From Azorhizobium doebereinerae UFLA1-100 (GTDB taxonomy: Bacteria; Pseudomonadota; Alphaproteobacteria; Rhizobiales; Xanthobacteraceae), in NCBI RefSeq assembly GCF_000473085.1, contig NZ_AXBA01000016.1, positions 89,740-153,739 on the forward strand: 64,000 nucleotides of DNA. Reading direction: 5' to 3'. Shown here in pieces: positions 19,130 to 28,784 of this stretch. The position numbers and the translations under genes were made by a program. Below the pieces are notes generated by a model. That model was not told the DNA's origin. It worked only from the letters and a program-made list of their open reading frames with translations, and ran no database searches. Position 1 is the first letter of the stretch, and each line of letters starts with the position of its first letter.

Positions 19130-20809
19130 ATGAATTTCGCGATCAGCACCCCACTCACCAAGACCCTCGTGGCGGCAACGCTCGTGGCGGCGATGACGGT
19201 GATGGCGACAGGTGCGGACGCGAAGCCGAAGAAGTCCCGCGCCGCCCAGGCCAGTTCGCGTTCCACGACCACCGACGAATATGCCGGCTGGCGTCGCGGC
19301 ACCGCCGCCATCGTGGTGGACGGCAATACCGGCAAGATCCTGTACGAGGAAAATGCCGACGCGCTGCGGCATCCTGCCTCGCTCACCAAGATCATGACGC
19401 TCTACATGCTGTTCGAGCAGCTGGAGAACGGTCGGCTCAAGCTCAGCAGCGACATGCCGGTCTCCGCCCGGGCGGCGTCGCAGTCTCCCTCCAAGCTGAA
19501 CCTGCGGCCCGGCTCCACCATCGAGGTGGAGGACGCCATCAAGGCCATCGTGACCCGCTCCGCCAACGACGTGGCGGTGGTGATCGCCGAAGCGGTGGGC
19601 GGCACCGAGCCGGCCTTCGCGGAGATGATGACGCGCAAGGCCCGCGCGCTGGGCATGAGCAACACTACCTTCCGCAACGCCTCCGGCCTGCCCAATCCGG
19701 GGCAGATCACCACCGCCCGTGACCTCGCCATCCTCGGCCGCGCGATCCAGGACCGCTTCCCGCGCGAGTATCGCTACTTCTCCACCCGCAGCTTCGTGTA
19801 TCGCGGCGAGACCATCGGCAACCACAACCGCCTGATGCTGCGCATGGACGGCGTGGACGGCATCAAGACCGGCTATACCAACGCCTCCGGCTTCAACCTC
19901 GTCACCTCGCTGCACCGCGACGACCGCTTCCTGGTCGGCGTCGTGCTCGGCGGGTCCAGCGCCTCCTCGCGCGACCAGCGCATGGCCGGCATCCTGTCCA
20001 GCAACTTCAACCGCGCTTATGCCGGCGCGCGGACCGCGCCCAAGGTGGTCGAGACCGCCGCCCGCGACGAGGAGCCCGCGCCCCGGCCGATGCCCGCCCC
20101 GCCGGTGCGCCAGGCGGAAGCCGCGCCGGCGCCGGTGGCGCCGCTGCCGACGCCGCAGCGCGTCGCCTATGCCGCCGCCGACCCGGTCACCACGGCCAGC
20201 GTGCAGCCGAGCCGCCTGCCGACGCCCGGCTCCACCGAACCGATCAAGCCGGTGGCGGTGAAGACCATGACCATCAGCCGCCCGGCCAACAACCCGGCCG
20301 CCGCCCAGACCTTCGCCGCCCAGGACAGCCAGGTGCTCGGCTATGTGACGCCGCAGCCCTCCACCCTGACCCCGCCGACCGACATCGAGCTGGCCCCCGC
20401 CGCCGCGCCGCAGCCCCAGCGCGTCAGCGCCGGCGTGCGCACCGCCGCCGCCGGCCCGGTCGCGCTGCCCGCCGCAACGGTGGCGAGCGCCACCGCGCCG
20501 GCCCCCAAGCCGGTGCGCGTCGCCTCCGCCGCCCCCATCGCCCCCCAGGCCGCCGCCCCGGCCCGCTCCGGCTGGATCATCCAGATCGGCGCCTTCGGCG
20601 GCGAGAAGGAGGCCCGCACCCAGCTGGACGCCGCGCGCGGCAAGGCCGCCGGCCCGCTCAAGGGCGCCGATCCCTATACGGAGAAGGTGGAGAAGGGCCG
20701 GTCCGACATTTATCGCGCCCGTTTCGCCGGCCTGACGGAAAAGTCCGCCAAGGAGGCCTGCCGTTTACTGGAGCGCAACAAGTTCGACTGCATGACTCTG
20801 CGGAACTGA
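19130..20809 (+). CDS. D-alanyl-D-alanine carboxypeptidase (S11) with C-terminal SPOR domain
   Basis: Periplasmic peptidoglycan enzyme of 559 residues that trims terminal D-Ala. It has a signal peptide (about 1-31, ending ADA) and the penicillin-binding motifs Ser84-x-x-Lys87 (SLTK), Ser144-Ala-Asn146 and Lys246-Thr-Gly. A Pro/Ala-rich linker (about 310-480) leads to a SPOR domain in the last 80 residues (WIIQIGAFGGEKEA), which binds denuded glycan at the septum. The fusion suggests action at division sites. The ATG at 19130 is preferred over one 20 codons upstream, because it begins the signal peptide directly. Confidence 0.93.
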   Translation: MNFAISTPLTKTLVAATLVAAMTVMATGADAKPKKSRAAQASSRSTTTDEYAGWRRGTAAIVVDGNTGKILYEENADALRHPASLTKIMTLYMLFEQLENGRLKLSSDMPVSARAASQSPSKLNLRPGSTIEVEDAIKAIVTRSANDVAVVIAEAVGGTEPAFAEMMTRKARALGMSNTTFRNASGLPNPGQITTARDLAILGRAIQDRFPREYRYFSTRSFVYRGETIGNHNRLMLRMDGVDGIKTGYTNASGFNLVTSLHRDDRFLVGVVLGGSSASSRDQRMAGILSSNFNRAYAGARTAPKVVETAARDEEPAPRPMPAPPVRQAEAAPAPVAPLPTPQRVAYAAADPVTTASVQPSRLPTPGSTEPIKPVAVKTMTISRPANNPAAAQTFAAQDSQVLGYVTPQPSTLTPPTDIELAPAAAPQPQRVSAGVRTAAAGPVALPAATVASATAPAPKPVRVASAAPIAPQAAAPARSGWIIQIGAFGGEKEARTQLDAARGKAAGPLKGADPYTEKVEKGRSDIYRARFAGLTEKSAKEACRLLERNKFDCMTLRN

Positions 20810-20822
20810 TCGGAAGAGAGCT

Positions 20823-21563
20823 TCAGCGATGTCTGCGCAGGATCACGTCTTTGGCCTGATTGACCCGCGAGGCGAGATAGCCGGAGCCGCCCTGGTCGGG
20901 ATGGAGTTTCTTCATCAGGTTCCGGTGAGCCGCGCGAACCGCCGTCTCGTCCGCACCCGGCTCAAGCCCCAGAACCTGATAGGCCTCCTCCTCGGTCATC
21001 GCGGTGTCGGCCGCGCGGCCGCGTCCACCGCCCATATCCCCGTGACCCGCATCACCCTGAACGTGTTCACGCCAGGCGGGCGCCCGGCGGTCGAGATAAG
21101 CTTCGATTAGGCTCAGCGACTGCGGATCGAGCCCGGCGCGCAGCGCCAGCAGGTCCGGCAGGTCGAGGGCATCGAGCGCCATGCCCGCCCGCGGGCCGGC
21201 GATGATCTTGCCCGACAGCAGGCCGGACCCATGGTCCAGCTCCATTTCCAGCATCGCCGAGCGCACGCGGGAGACCCGGGGCGCCCGCGCCCCGCCGAAC
21301 AGGCCGCCGAACATGCCCCCCAGCATGGCCTTCCAATTGCCGCCAGGGCTCACCCGCCCGAGCAGGGCGAGGCCCACGACCGCGAGCGGGATGGCGGCGC
21401 CGATGCGCCCGGTGACGAGCGCCCCCACCGCGCCGGTGAGCGCCAGCCAGGCGCCGGTGCGCATGACGAAGAGCGACAGCGCCTTCGCATCCATGCCGGT
21501 CCACAGCTTGAGGACGTAGAGGCCGACGCCGAGCAGCGCCAGGCCGGCCAGAAGGCTAACCAT
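20823..21563 (-). CDS. Membrane-anchored J-domain protein
   Basis: Hsp70 co-chaperone candidate of 246 residues. N-terminal hydrophobic segments (about 1-20 and 34-68) anchor it in the membrane. A middle region of unknown fold (about 100-165) is followed by a C-terminal J-domain with the essential HPD in KKLHPDQGG, preceded by EEAYQVLGLEPGA. The architecture, TM first and J-domain last, resembles DjlA or Tim14-type proteins. It is convergent with the carboxypeptidase gene, 13 bases away. The next gene upstream on the same strand encodes a VWA-like protein, so the pair may be co-transcribed. Confidence 0.88.
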   Translation of the reverse strand: MVSLLAGLALLGVGLYVLKLWTGMDAKALSLFVMRTGAWLALTGAVGALVTGRIGAAIPLAVVGLALLGRVSPGGNWKAMLGGMFGGLFGGARAPRVSRVRSAMLEMELDHGSGLLSGKIIAGPRAGMALDALDLPDLLALRAGLDPQSLSLIEAYLDRRAPAWREHVQGDAGHGDMGGGRGRAADTAMTEEEAYQVLGLEPGADETAVRAAHRNLMKKLHPDQGGSGYLASRVNQAKDVILRRHR

Positions 21564-21616
21564 TCAAGGCTCCCGAAAGATATATGGCAGGGCGGCCGCG
21601 GCCGGGCGTCCACGCC

Positions 21617-22327
21617 TCATGCCGGGCCGGAGGACATGGCGGCGATGAGCCGGCGCGACCCGGCATCCCTGGCCGCCAGCAGGGCCGCCCGGCCGCCCGC
21701 CGCATAGGTGGCGACCGCGCGCAGCAGGGCGCGCAAGTCATCCGCCGCCCCGACATCGAAGCGGCACCACGCGCCGCCGGTCAGGCCGGCCATTTCACGG
21801 AACACCCGCTCCACCGCCATATCGTGCCCCTCCTGGAACACGAACAGGCGCACGCCCAGCACGCCCAGGCGCCCGGCGGCCTCCAGCAGCGCGCCGGCAT
21901 CCTCCTCCATGGCGTCGCCGACGAACACCGCCGCGGCGAGGCCGGAACGCCCCGCCTCGGCCTCCAGGTGGCGCAGCACGCGGCCGATCTGGGTGCGCCC
22001 GCCGGCGCAGGCGATGCGGCCCATCAAAGCCGCGAGACGCGGCGCCTCGCGCACATAAGGCGAGGCCCGGCATTCGCCGGCGCCGCGATAGTAGACGAGC
22101 TCCACCTCCAGCCCGCCGAGACCGGCCGCCACCGCGAACATCTCCGCCTGCACCTGGCAGGCCAGGTCCCAGGTGGGCTGGCGGGAGGCGGTGGCGTCGA
22201 GCGCGAAGGCGAGCCGCCCCGCCCCCGCGCCGGGCCGGGGCGCGCCGACGGCGCGGACGGAGGCGAGGAAGCTGTCGATCTCGCCCGGCGCGGCGGCGCC
22301 GGCGGGCAGCGTCGGATCATCGGGCAT
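21617..22327 (-). CDS. VWA-like (von Willebrand factor A) protein
   Basis: About 236 residues, starting MPDDPTL at 22327. The segment LAFALDATASRQPTW looks like the first strand and MIDAS motif of a VWA domain (D-x-T-x-S). GGRTQIGRVLRHLE and AAVFVGDAMEED, then VRLFVFQEGHD, fit later MIDAS strands. No signal peptide or membrane helix is seen, so it is probably cytoplasmic. It lies 53 bases upstream of the J-domain gene on the same strand. Function unknown; a protein-assembly role is a guess from context only. Confidence 0.8.
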   Translation of the reverse strand: MPDDPTLPAGAAAPGEIDSFLASVRAVGAPRPGAGAGRLAFALDATASRQPTWDLACQVQAEMFAVAAGLGGLEVELVYYRGAGECRASPYVREAPRLAALMGRIACAGGRTQIGRVLRHLEAEAGRSGLAAAVFVGDAMEEDAGALLEAAGRLGVLGVRLFVFQEGHDMAVERVFREMAGLTGGAWCRFDVGAADDLRALLRAVATYAAGGRAALLAARDAGSRRLIAAMSSGPA

Positions 22328-22622
22328 GGGGGAACCGGCGCCGGGTCGGGGCGCGCACCTCTGCGGCGTATGTCTGGCCGGCGGCAATCCTGGCTGCGTT
22401 CATGCAGGCAAAATAGGCGTTCCCGCCGCCGCCACCAAGGGGCCTGCGGGCCCGGCGCGGCGCCTGGGACATTTCCGCATTCCTCCCCTGCCCTTCCCGC
22501 GTGCGCCGGGGGATGAATGGCCGATCGGCCGTGATGGCGGCAGGCCGCTTCCATCCCGGCCGATCGCGCTCTAGGGTCCGCCCCCGCGCGAGGGCGGGCG
22601 AAGGCCCCCTCGCCGGGACAGG

Positions 22623-23504
22623 ATGCGGGGGATGGCGATGCGAGAACGGGGCGTGACGGGGGCGGGCGGGCCGAAGATCGTGGGCACCCTGGCGGACCTC
22701 AGGGATACCGTGGCCGGCTATCGCCGGGCGGGCGAGACGCTGGCGCTGGTGCCCACCATGGGCGCCCTGCATGCGGGGCACATCGCCCTCGTGCAGCAAG
22801 CCCAGGCGCTGGCCGACCGGGTGGTGGTGTCCATCTTCGTGAACCCCACCCAGTTCGCCCCGACGGAGGATTTCGGCCGCTATCCGCGCACGTTCGACGA
22901 CGACGTGGCGAAGCTCGCCGCGGTCGGCTGCGATCTGGTGTGGGAGCCGGACGCGGCCGAGATGTATCCGCCGGGCTTCTCCACCAGCATGGCGCTCACC
23001 GGCCCGGCGCTGGGGCTGGAGACCGATTTCCGCCCGCACTTCTTCTCCGGCGTGGCCATCGTCGTGTCGAAGCTGTTCCTCCAGACCGGCGCCGACCACG
23101 CGCTGTTCGGCGAGAAGGACTACCAGCAATTACGCGTCGTCACGCAGATGGCGGCGGATCTGAACATTCCGGTCCGCGTCGTCCCCGGCGCCACCGTGCG
23201 CGAGGCGGACGGCCTCGCCCTGTCCTCGCGCAACCGCTACCTGAGCCCCGAGGAACGGGCCACCGCCCCGGTGATCCACCGCGCGCTGACTGCGGCGGCG
23301 GACGCCATCCGCGCCGGCACTGCGCCGGACGCCGCCATGGCGGACGCCGGCGCGACGGTCACCCGGGCCGGGCTGAAGGTGGATTACATGGCCGCCCGCA
23401 ACGCCCTGACGCTGGCGCCGCTGGCCGCCTCCGGCGAGCCCGTGCGGCTGCTGGCCGCGGCCTGGCTCGGCACCACGCGGCTCATCGACAATATCGGCGT
23501 GTGA
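22623..23504 (+). CDS. panC: Pantoate--beta-alanine ligase
   Basis: Makes pantothenate from pantoate, beta-alanine and ATP, the last step of vitamin B5 synthesis. The nucleotidyltransferase signature PTMGALHAGH sits at residues 44-53. VVVSIFVNPTQF, GEKDYQQL and LALSSRNRYLS are family blocks. The N-terminus is uncertain: ATGs at 22623, 22632 and 22638 are all in frame; the G-rich run before 22638 could be its binding site. No panB or panD is in this window. Confidence 0.96.
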   Translation: MRGMAMRERGVTGAGGPKIVGTLADLRDTVAGYRRAGETLALVPTMGALHAGHIALVQQAQALADRVVVSIFVNPTQFAPTEDFGRYPRTFDDDVAKLAAVGCDLVWEPDAAEMYPPGFSTSMALTGPALGLETDFRPHFFSGVAIVVSKLFLQTGADHALFGEKDYQQLRVVTQMAADLNIPVRVVPGATVREADGLALSSRNRYLSPEERATAPVIHRALTAAADAIRAGTAPDAAMADAGATVTRAGLKVDYMAARNALTLAPLAASGEPVRLLAAAWLGTTRLIDNIGV

Positions 23505-23539
23505 TCGTCGCCGGCCGGCCGTGTGTCACGACGGCGCGG

Positions 23540-23734
23540 TCAGACCGCGCCCATATAGGTGACCGCGAAGCCGACGATGACCAGAGCCAGCCCGACGCCG
23601 AGCACGGTCAGCACCCGGCCCGAGCCGATGCCCTGGCGCGCCTGCGCGGCCGGCTTGATCGGCTCGCCCGCCGCGCCGTGCGCATCAGGCGTGTGAAAGT
23701 CGCGTTCCTCGCGGCGCTCGGCAGCATCCTGCAT
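23540..23734 (-). CDS. Small single-pass membrane protein
   Basis: Predicted product of 64 residues: a charged N-terminal half (about 1-38) and one hydrophobic helix (VLTVLGVGLALVIVGFAVTY, about 42-61) at the C-terminus. It is convergent with panC, 35 bases away. I do not recognise the family. The charged-then-hydrophobic layout makes it a plausible real gene, but the evidence is only compositional. A perfect inverted repeat (GGCGCGGT/ACCGCGCC) overlaps its end. Confidence 0.5.
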   Translation of the reverse strand: MQDAAERREERDFHTPDAHGAAGEPIKPAAQARQGIGSGRVLTVLGVGLALVIVGFAVTYMGAV

Positions 23735-23840
23735 GTCCGCCTCCTCCTGTGATGTCGGAGGGGAAACGCGGGCCGGCGCCGTTCGGATCCATGCGGGCGG
23801 AACGGGCCGGCGGCCCCGGCCATGACCGGGGCCGGCCGGA

Positions 23841-24617
<777 letters not shown>

Positions 24618-24628
24618 GAATGGGCCCC

Positions 24629-26029
24629 TCAGTGGCGGCGGTTGCGGTCGAGGCGCTTTTCCAGCGCCATGGAATAACGGGACATGCCGAAGCAGAACAC
24701 GAAGTAGAACAGCCCGGCGAAGCCGAAGCCGGTCACCACCGTGGTCGGCGTCGCCCAGGCCGGATCGGTGAAGGCCGCGCGCAGCACGCCGAGCAGGTCG
24801 AAGATCGAAACGATCAGCACCAGCGTCGTGTCCTTGAACAGGCCGATGAAGTTGTTGACGATGCCGGGGATCACCAGCTTCAGCGCCTGCGGCAGCACCA
24901 CGAGGCGCATCATCAGGCCGCCCGGCAGGCCGAGCGCCTGGGCGCCCTCATACTGGCCCTTGGGGATGGCCTGGAGACCGCCGCGCACCACCTCCGCCAT
25001 ATAGGCCGAGGCGAACAAGGCGACGCCCACCAGCGCCCGCAGCAGGCCGTCGATGGTGAAGCGGCCGGGCAGGAACAGCGGCAGCATGTAGGTGGCGAAG
25101 AACAGCACCGTGATGAGCGGCACGCCGCGCCAGAACTCGATGAACAGTGTCGAGGCGATGCGCACCAGCGGCATCTGCGAGCGCCGGCCGAGCGCCAGCA
25201 GGATGCCCAGCGGCAGCGAGGCGACGATGCCGGTCACCGCGATGACCAGGGTGACGAGCATGCCGCCCCACACCCGCGTCTCCACCCAGGGCAGGCCGAA
25301 ATTGATGTCCACCGCCGCCAGCACCACGCCGAGGATGACGAAGGCGCCGAGCGCGGTCTTCGCGGCCCCCTTGCGGGACCCGGCGAAGACCGGCGCCGCC
25401 GCCGCCGCGATGGCGGCGACGAGCAGGGCCGAGATCACATAGTCCGGCCAGAAGCCGGTGCTGAAGCCGATGGCCTGGCCGATCGTGGTGACGAGCGGGC
25501 CGAGGCCGACCCAGCTCAGGAGGAAGCCGCGCAGCTGGAGGTTGCCGCCGGTCAGCAGCACATAGGCCGCCACCGGATAGGCGCCGAAGAACAGGAGCGC
25601 GTTCAGGCGCTTGTACGGCACCTTCTGGATCATCAGCGGCGCCAGCAGCACCACGCCGATGAGATAGACGAGGTTGACCCGCCAGCGTTCCGCCTCCGGA
25701 TAGAAGCCGTAGACGATCTGGTTGAACTTGGCGCCGATGAACGGCCAGCAGGCCCCCACCGGACGGCCGATCACCTCCGGCAGGCAGGCGTTGCGGCCGG
25801 TGCCGGTGAACACCGCGTCGAAGATGAAGAAGCGCAGCACCGGCGGCACCACCACATAGATCACCGCCAGCCCGAACAGGGTAAGGATGATCTGGAACGG
25901 CGAGCCGAACAGGTGCGCCCGCGACCAGGCGATGGGGCCGCGGGTGCTGATGGGGGCGGGCTCCGGCGCGATCATGCCGGGGGAGACGAAGGAGGCCGGG
26001 GTGCCGGCCGGGGGAGCGGAAACGTCCAT
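24629..26029 (-). CDS. aapM: General L-amino acid ABC transporter permease AapM
   Basis: Inner-membrane permease of 466 residues, longer than most amino-acid permeases, as usual for AapM. A cytoplasmic leader precedes several N-terminal helices. The transport domain is in the C-terminal 220 residues, with the EAA loop around [22 protein letters not shown] that contacts AapP. It forms the channel with AapQ and lies between aapQ (10-base gap) and aapP (11-base gap). Confidence 0.95.
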   Translation of the reverse strand: MDVSAPPAGTPASFVSPGMIAPEPAPISTRGPIAWSRAHLFGSPFQIILTLFGLAVIYVVVPPVLRFFIFDAVFTGTGRNACLPEVIGRPVGACWPFIGAKFNQIVYGFYPEAERWRVNLVYLIGVVLLAPLMIQKVPYKRLNALLFFGAYPVAAYVLLTGGNLQLRGFLLSWVGLGPLVTTIGQAIGFSTGFWPDYVISALLVAAIAAAAAPVFAGSRKGAAKTALGAFVILGVVLAAVDINFGLPWVETRVWGGMLVTLVIAVTGIVASLPLGILLALGRRSQMPLVRIASTLFIEFWRGVPLITVLFFATYMLPLFLPGRFTIDGLLRALVGVALFASAYMAEVVRGGLQAIPKGQYEGAQALGLPGGLMMRLVVLPQALKLVIPGIVNNFIGLFKDTTLVLIVSIFDLLGVLRAAFTDPAWATPTTVVTGFGFAGLFYFVFCFGMSRYSMALEKRLDRNRRH

Positions 26030-26039
26030 GGCGGCCCCC

Positions 26040-27329
26040 TCAACGTTCGACCAGCGCGACGCGCCGGTTGTACCAGTTCATGACGATGGTCGTCAGGATG
26101 GAGATGGTGAGATAGACCGCCATGGTGATGGCGATGATTTCGATCGCCTGGCCGGTCTGGTTCAGCGTCGTGCCGGCGAAGATGGCGAACAGGTCCGGAT
26201 AGCCCACCGCGACGCCGAGCGTCGAATTCTTGGTGAGGTTCAGATACTGGCTGGTCAAAGGCGGGATGATCACCCGCATGGCCTGCGGGATCACCACGAG
26301 GCGCATGGTGAGGCCCGGCTTCAGCCCCAGCGAGGCCGCCGCCTCGGTCTGGCCCTTCGACACCGAGACGATGCCGGCGCGCACGATCTCGGCGATGAAG
26401 CCGGCGGTGTAGATGGACAAAGCCAGCAGCAGCGCGACGAATTCCGGGATCACTCGGATGCCGCCGGCGAAGTTGAAGCCCTTCAGCTCCGGCTTCTCGA
26501 ACGCCACCGGGAAGCCGGTGGCAGCCCCGGCGATGAGCGGCAGGACGATGAGCAGGGCCAGCGAGGTCCAGAACACCGGGAACTGCTGGCCGGTGGCCAC
26601 GCGGCGCCGCTTCGCCCAGCGGGCCAGCACGAAGATCAGCACGATGGCCGCGACGAGCGCCAGTCCCACCACATCCGAGCCCGCCTCGAACAGCGGGCGG
26701 GGGATGACGAGGCCGCGATTGTTGAGGAACACGCCGGGCGTGCCGAAGCTGGCGGCGAAGCCCTTGAGCGCCGCGCCCAGCGGGGCGAGGCCGATCGCGG
26801 CGGCGCCGTCGCCCAGCGCGTTCAGCAGCGGCTGGATGCCGAAGCCGAGGCTCTGGCGCGGGTTCGGCAGGGCTGCCAGCACGGCGATGTACCAGAACAT
26901 GATCTGGAACAGCGGCGGCAGGTTGCGGGTGACCTCCACATAGGCCGAGGCCAGCGCCTTGATCACCACATTGTCCGACAGCCGCGCCACGCCCACCAGG
27001 AAGCCGATGATGGTGGCGATGATGATGCCGAGGAAGGCCACCAGCAGCGTGTTCAGCAGCCCGACCAGGAAGGCGCGGCCATAGCTCATGGATTCCGAAT
27101 AGGGAATGAGCGTCTGGGAGATGCCGAAGCCGGCCGAATTGTCGAGGAAGCCGAAGCCCGAGGCGATGCCCTGGCGGGCGAGGTTCGCCTGCGCATTGGC
27201 GAGGATGGCCCAGGCCATCCCGATCAGGAAGATGCCGAGCAGGCCCTGGAGGACCAGCGAGCGGAGTTTCGGGTCGGTCCACGACCAGCGGCGGGTGGGT
27301 TCCCCCCCACGCAGGCTTGCGTCTGTCAT
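26040..27329 (-). CDS. aapQ: General L-amino acid ABC transporter permease AapQ
   Basis: Inner-membrane permease of 429 residues, partner of AapM. The start at 27329 gives MTDASLRGG; the longer upstream frame reads through the gap after aapJ and is unlikely. The permease domain carries the EAA-type loop AAASLGLKPGLTMRLVVIPQAMR near the C-terminus. It is separated from aapJ by about 250 bases that include a strong terminator, so aapQMP are probably made at lower levels than the binding protein. Confidence 0.95.
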   Translation of the reverse strand: MTDASLRGGEPTRRWSWTDPKLRSLVLQGLLGIFLIGMAWAILANAQANLARQGIASGFGFLDNSAGFGISQTLIPYSESMSYGRAFLVGLLNTLLVAFLGIIIATIIGFLVGVARLSDNVVIKALASAYVEVTRNLPPLFQIMFWYIAVLAALPNPRQSLGFGIQPLLNALGDGAAAIGLAPLGAALKGFAASFGTPGVFLNNRGLVIPRPLFEAGSDVVGLALVAAIVLIFVLARWAKRRRVATGQQFPVFWTSLALLIVLPLIAGAATGFPVAFEKPELKGFNFAGGIRVIPEFVALLLALSIYTAGFIAEIVRAGIVSVSKGQTEAAASLGLKPGLTMRLVVIPQAMRVIIPPLTSQYLNLTKNSTLGVAVGYPDLFAIFAGTTLNQTGQAIEIIAITMAVYLTISILTTIVMNWYNRRVALVER

Positions 27330-27540
27330 GTTACCCCTCGAGTGAAGATCGGCCGGGGACTCTTGTGGTCCGCTCGAACCTTCCGCGGCCCAGGCGCGCG
27401 GCAATGATTGGGAGCAATAGGCGCGGCGTGGTGCAATGAGCGCGACTTGGCGGGCGCGGGCAGCAATGCGGCCGGCCCGTCACGGCGGGCCGGCGTCGCG
27501 GCACCCGCCTCCCCTGCCGGGAGTGTCAGGCGCCGTCGGC

Positions 27541-27572
27541 AAAAGGCCGGTGCCCGGCGAACCGGGCACCGG
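27541..27572 (-). terminator. Terminator between aapJ and aapQ
   Basis: A perfect 11-base stem, CCGGTGCCCGG pairing with CCGGGCACCGG (27547-27557 and 27562-27572), has a four-base loop and TTTT (27541-27544) two bases after the stem on the minus strand. It lies eight bases after the aapJ stop. Partial read-through would set a high ratio of binding protein to permease. Confidence 0.88.
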
Positions 27573-27579
27573 AACAGCG

Positions 27580-28590
27580 TCAGCGGATCGGCATGCCGTA
27601 CTGGAGGCCGCCCTGGGTCCACAGCTTGTTGAGGCCGCGCTGGATGCCCAGCGGGGAGTTCGGGCCGACATTGCGGTCGAAGATCTCGCCGTAATTGCCC
27701 ACCTGCTTCACGGCGCGTAGGGCCCAGTCGTTGCTGAGGCCGATGCCCTCGCCGAACTTGCCGTCGGAGCCGAGCAGGCGCTTCACCTCGGGATTGGCCG
27801 AGTTGACCTCCTGGTCGGCATTCTTCTGGGTCACGCCCAGTTCCTCGGCGTTGAGGAGCGCGTAATAGGTCCACTTGATGAGGTCGAACCACTGGTCGTC
27901 GCCATGGCGCACCAGCGGGCCGAGCGGCTCCTTGGAGATCACCTCCGGCAGGACGATGTGGTCGCCGGCATTGGTGAGCTTCAGCTTGATGGCGTAGATC
28001 TGCGACTGGTCCGAGGTGAACACGTCGCAGCGGCCGGAATCGTAGGCCTTCACCGTCTCGTCGATGGTCGAGAAGGCGATGACCTCATACTTCATGTTGT
28101 TGGCGCGGAAGTAGTCGCCGAGGTTCAGCTCGTGGGTGGTGCCCGTCTGCACGCAGATGGAGGCGCCGTTGAGCTCCTTCGCCGACTTGATGTTCAGCGA
28201 CTTGCGCACCATGAAGCCCTGGCCGTCGTAATACATCACGCCGGCGAAGTTGAAGCCGAGCGTCGTGTCGCGCGACATGGTCCAGGTGGTGTTGCGCGAC
28301 AGGACATCGATGGCGCCGGACTGCAACGCGGTGAAGCGGTCCTTGGCCGAGAGCGGGGTGAACCGCACCTTGTTGGCGTCGTTGAAGATGGCGGCCGCGA
28401 CGGCGCGGCAGAAATCCACGTCGATGCCGGTCCAGTTGCCCTTGTCGTCGGGGCTGGAGAAGCCGGGCAGGCCCTGGGTGACGCCGCAGTTCAGGGCGCC
28501 CCGCGCCTTCACGTCGTCCAGCGTGGTGGCTTTTGCGACGCCAGCGCTCAGAGCGAGCACGCCCGCCGCTGCGATCAGAATGCGTTTCAC
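27580..28590 (-). CDS. aapJ: General L-amino acid-binding periplasmic protein AapJ
   Basis: Substrate-binding protein of the Aap importer, 336 residues. The N-terminal signal peptide (about 1-22, ending AKA) sends it to the periplasm. The mature part is a two-lobed SBP_bac_3 domain: TLDDVKARGALNCGV at the start, NTTWTMSRDTTLGFNF and GLSNDWALRAVKQVGNYGEIF near the end, as in rhizobial AapJ. It is first in the aap row and divergent from metC. A terminator directly follows it. Confidence 0.97.
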   Translation of the reverse strand: MKRILIAAAGVLALSAGVAKATTLDDVKARGALNCGVTQGLPGFSSPDDKGNWTGIDVDFCRAVAAAIFNDANKVRFTPLSAKDRFTALQSGAIDVLSRNTTWTMSRDTTLGFNFAGVMYYDGQGFMVRKSLNIKSAKELNGASICVQTGTTHELNLGDYFRANNMKYEVIAFSTIDETVKAYDSGRCDVFTSDQSQIYAIKLKLTNAGDHIVLPEVISKEPLGPLVRHGDDQWFDLIKWTYYALLNAEELGVTQKNADQEVNSANPEVKRLLGSDGKFGEGIGLSNDWALRAVKQVGNYGEIFDRNVGPNSPLGIQRGLNKLWTQGGLQYGMPIR

Positions 28591-28784
28591 GGATGGTCCC
28601 TTCTCTTATGGTCCCCCAACCGGGGATGACGGTGGCCAACCCGACCTCCGGCCGGCCGGTCGGAGTCGACGTCCTTTACCTCGACGTCGTATGGAACCAT
28701 CTCAAACGCTCGCGCCCGCACGGTCAATAGCTGCCGACGGGTTGCGCACGATGCCGTTCTAGGCAATTCGGAGAATTGTGGCCC

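Noticed and set aside
28666..28688. Repeated TCGACGTC upstream of aapJ as an operator
   Set aside because: Two eight-base copies 15 bases apart in GC-rich DNA; no link to a known regulator or a well-placed promoter.
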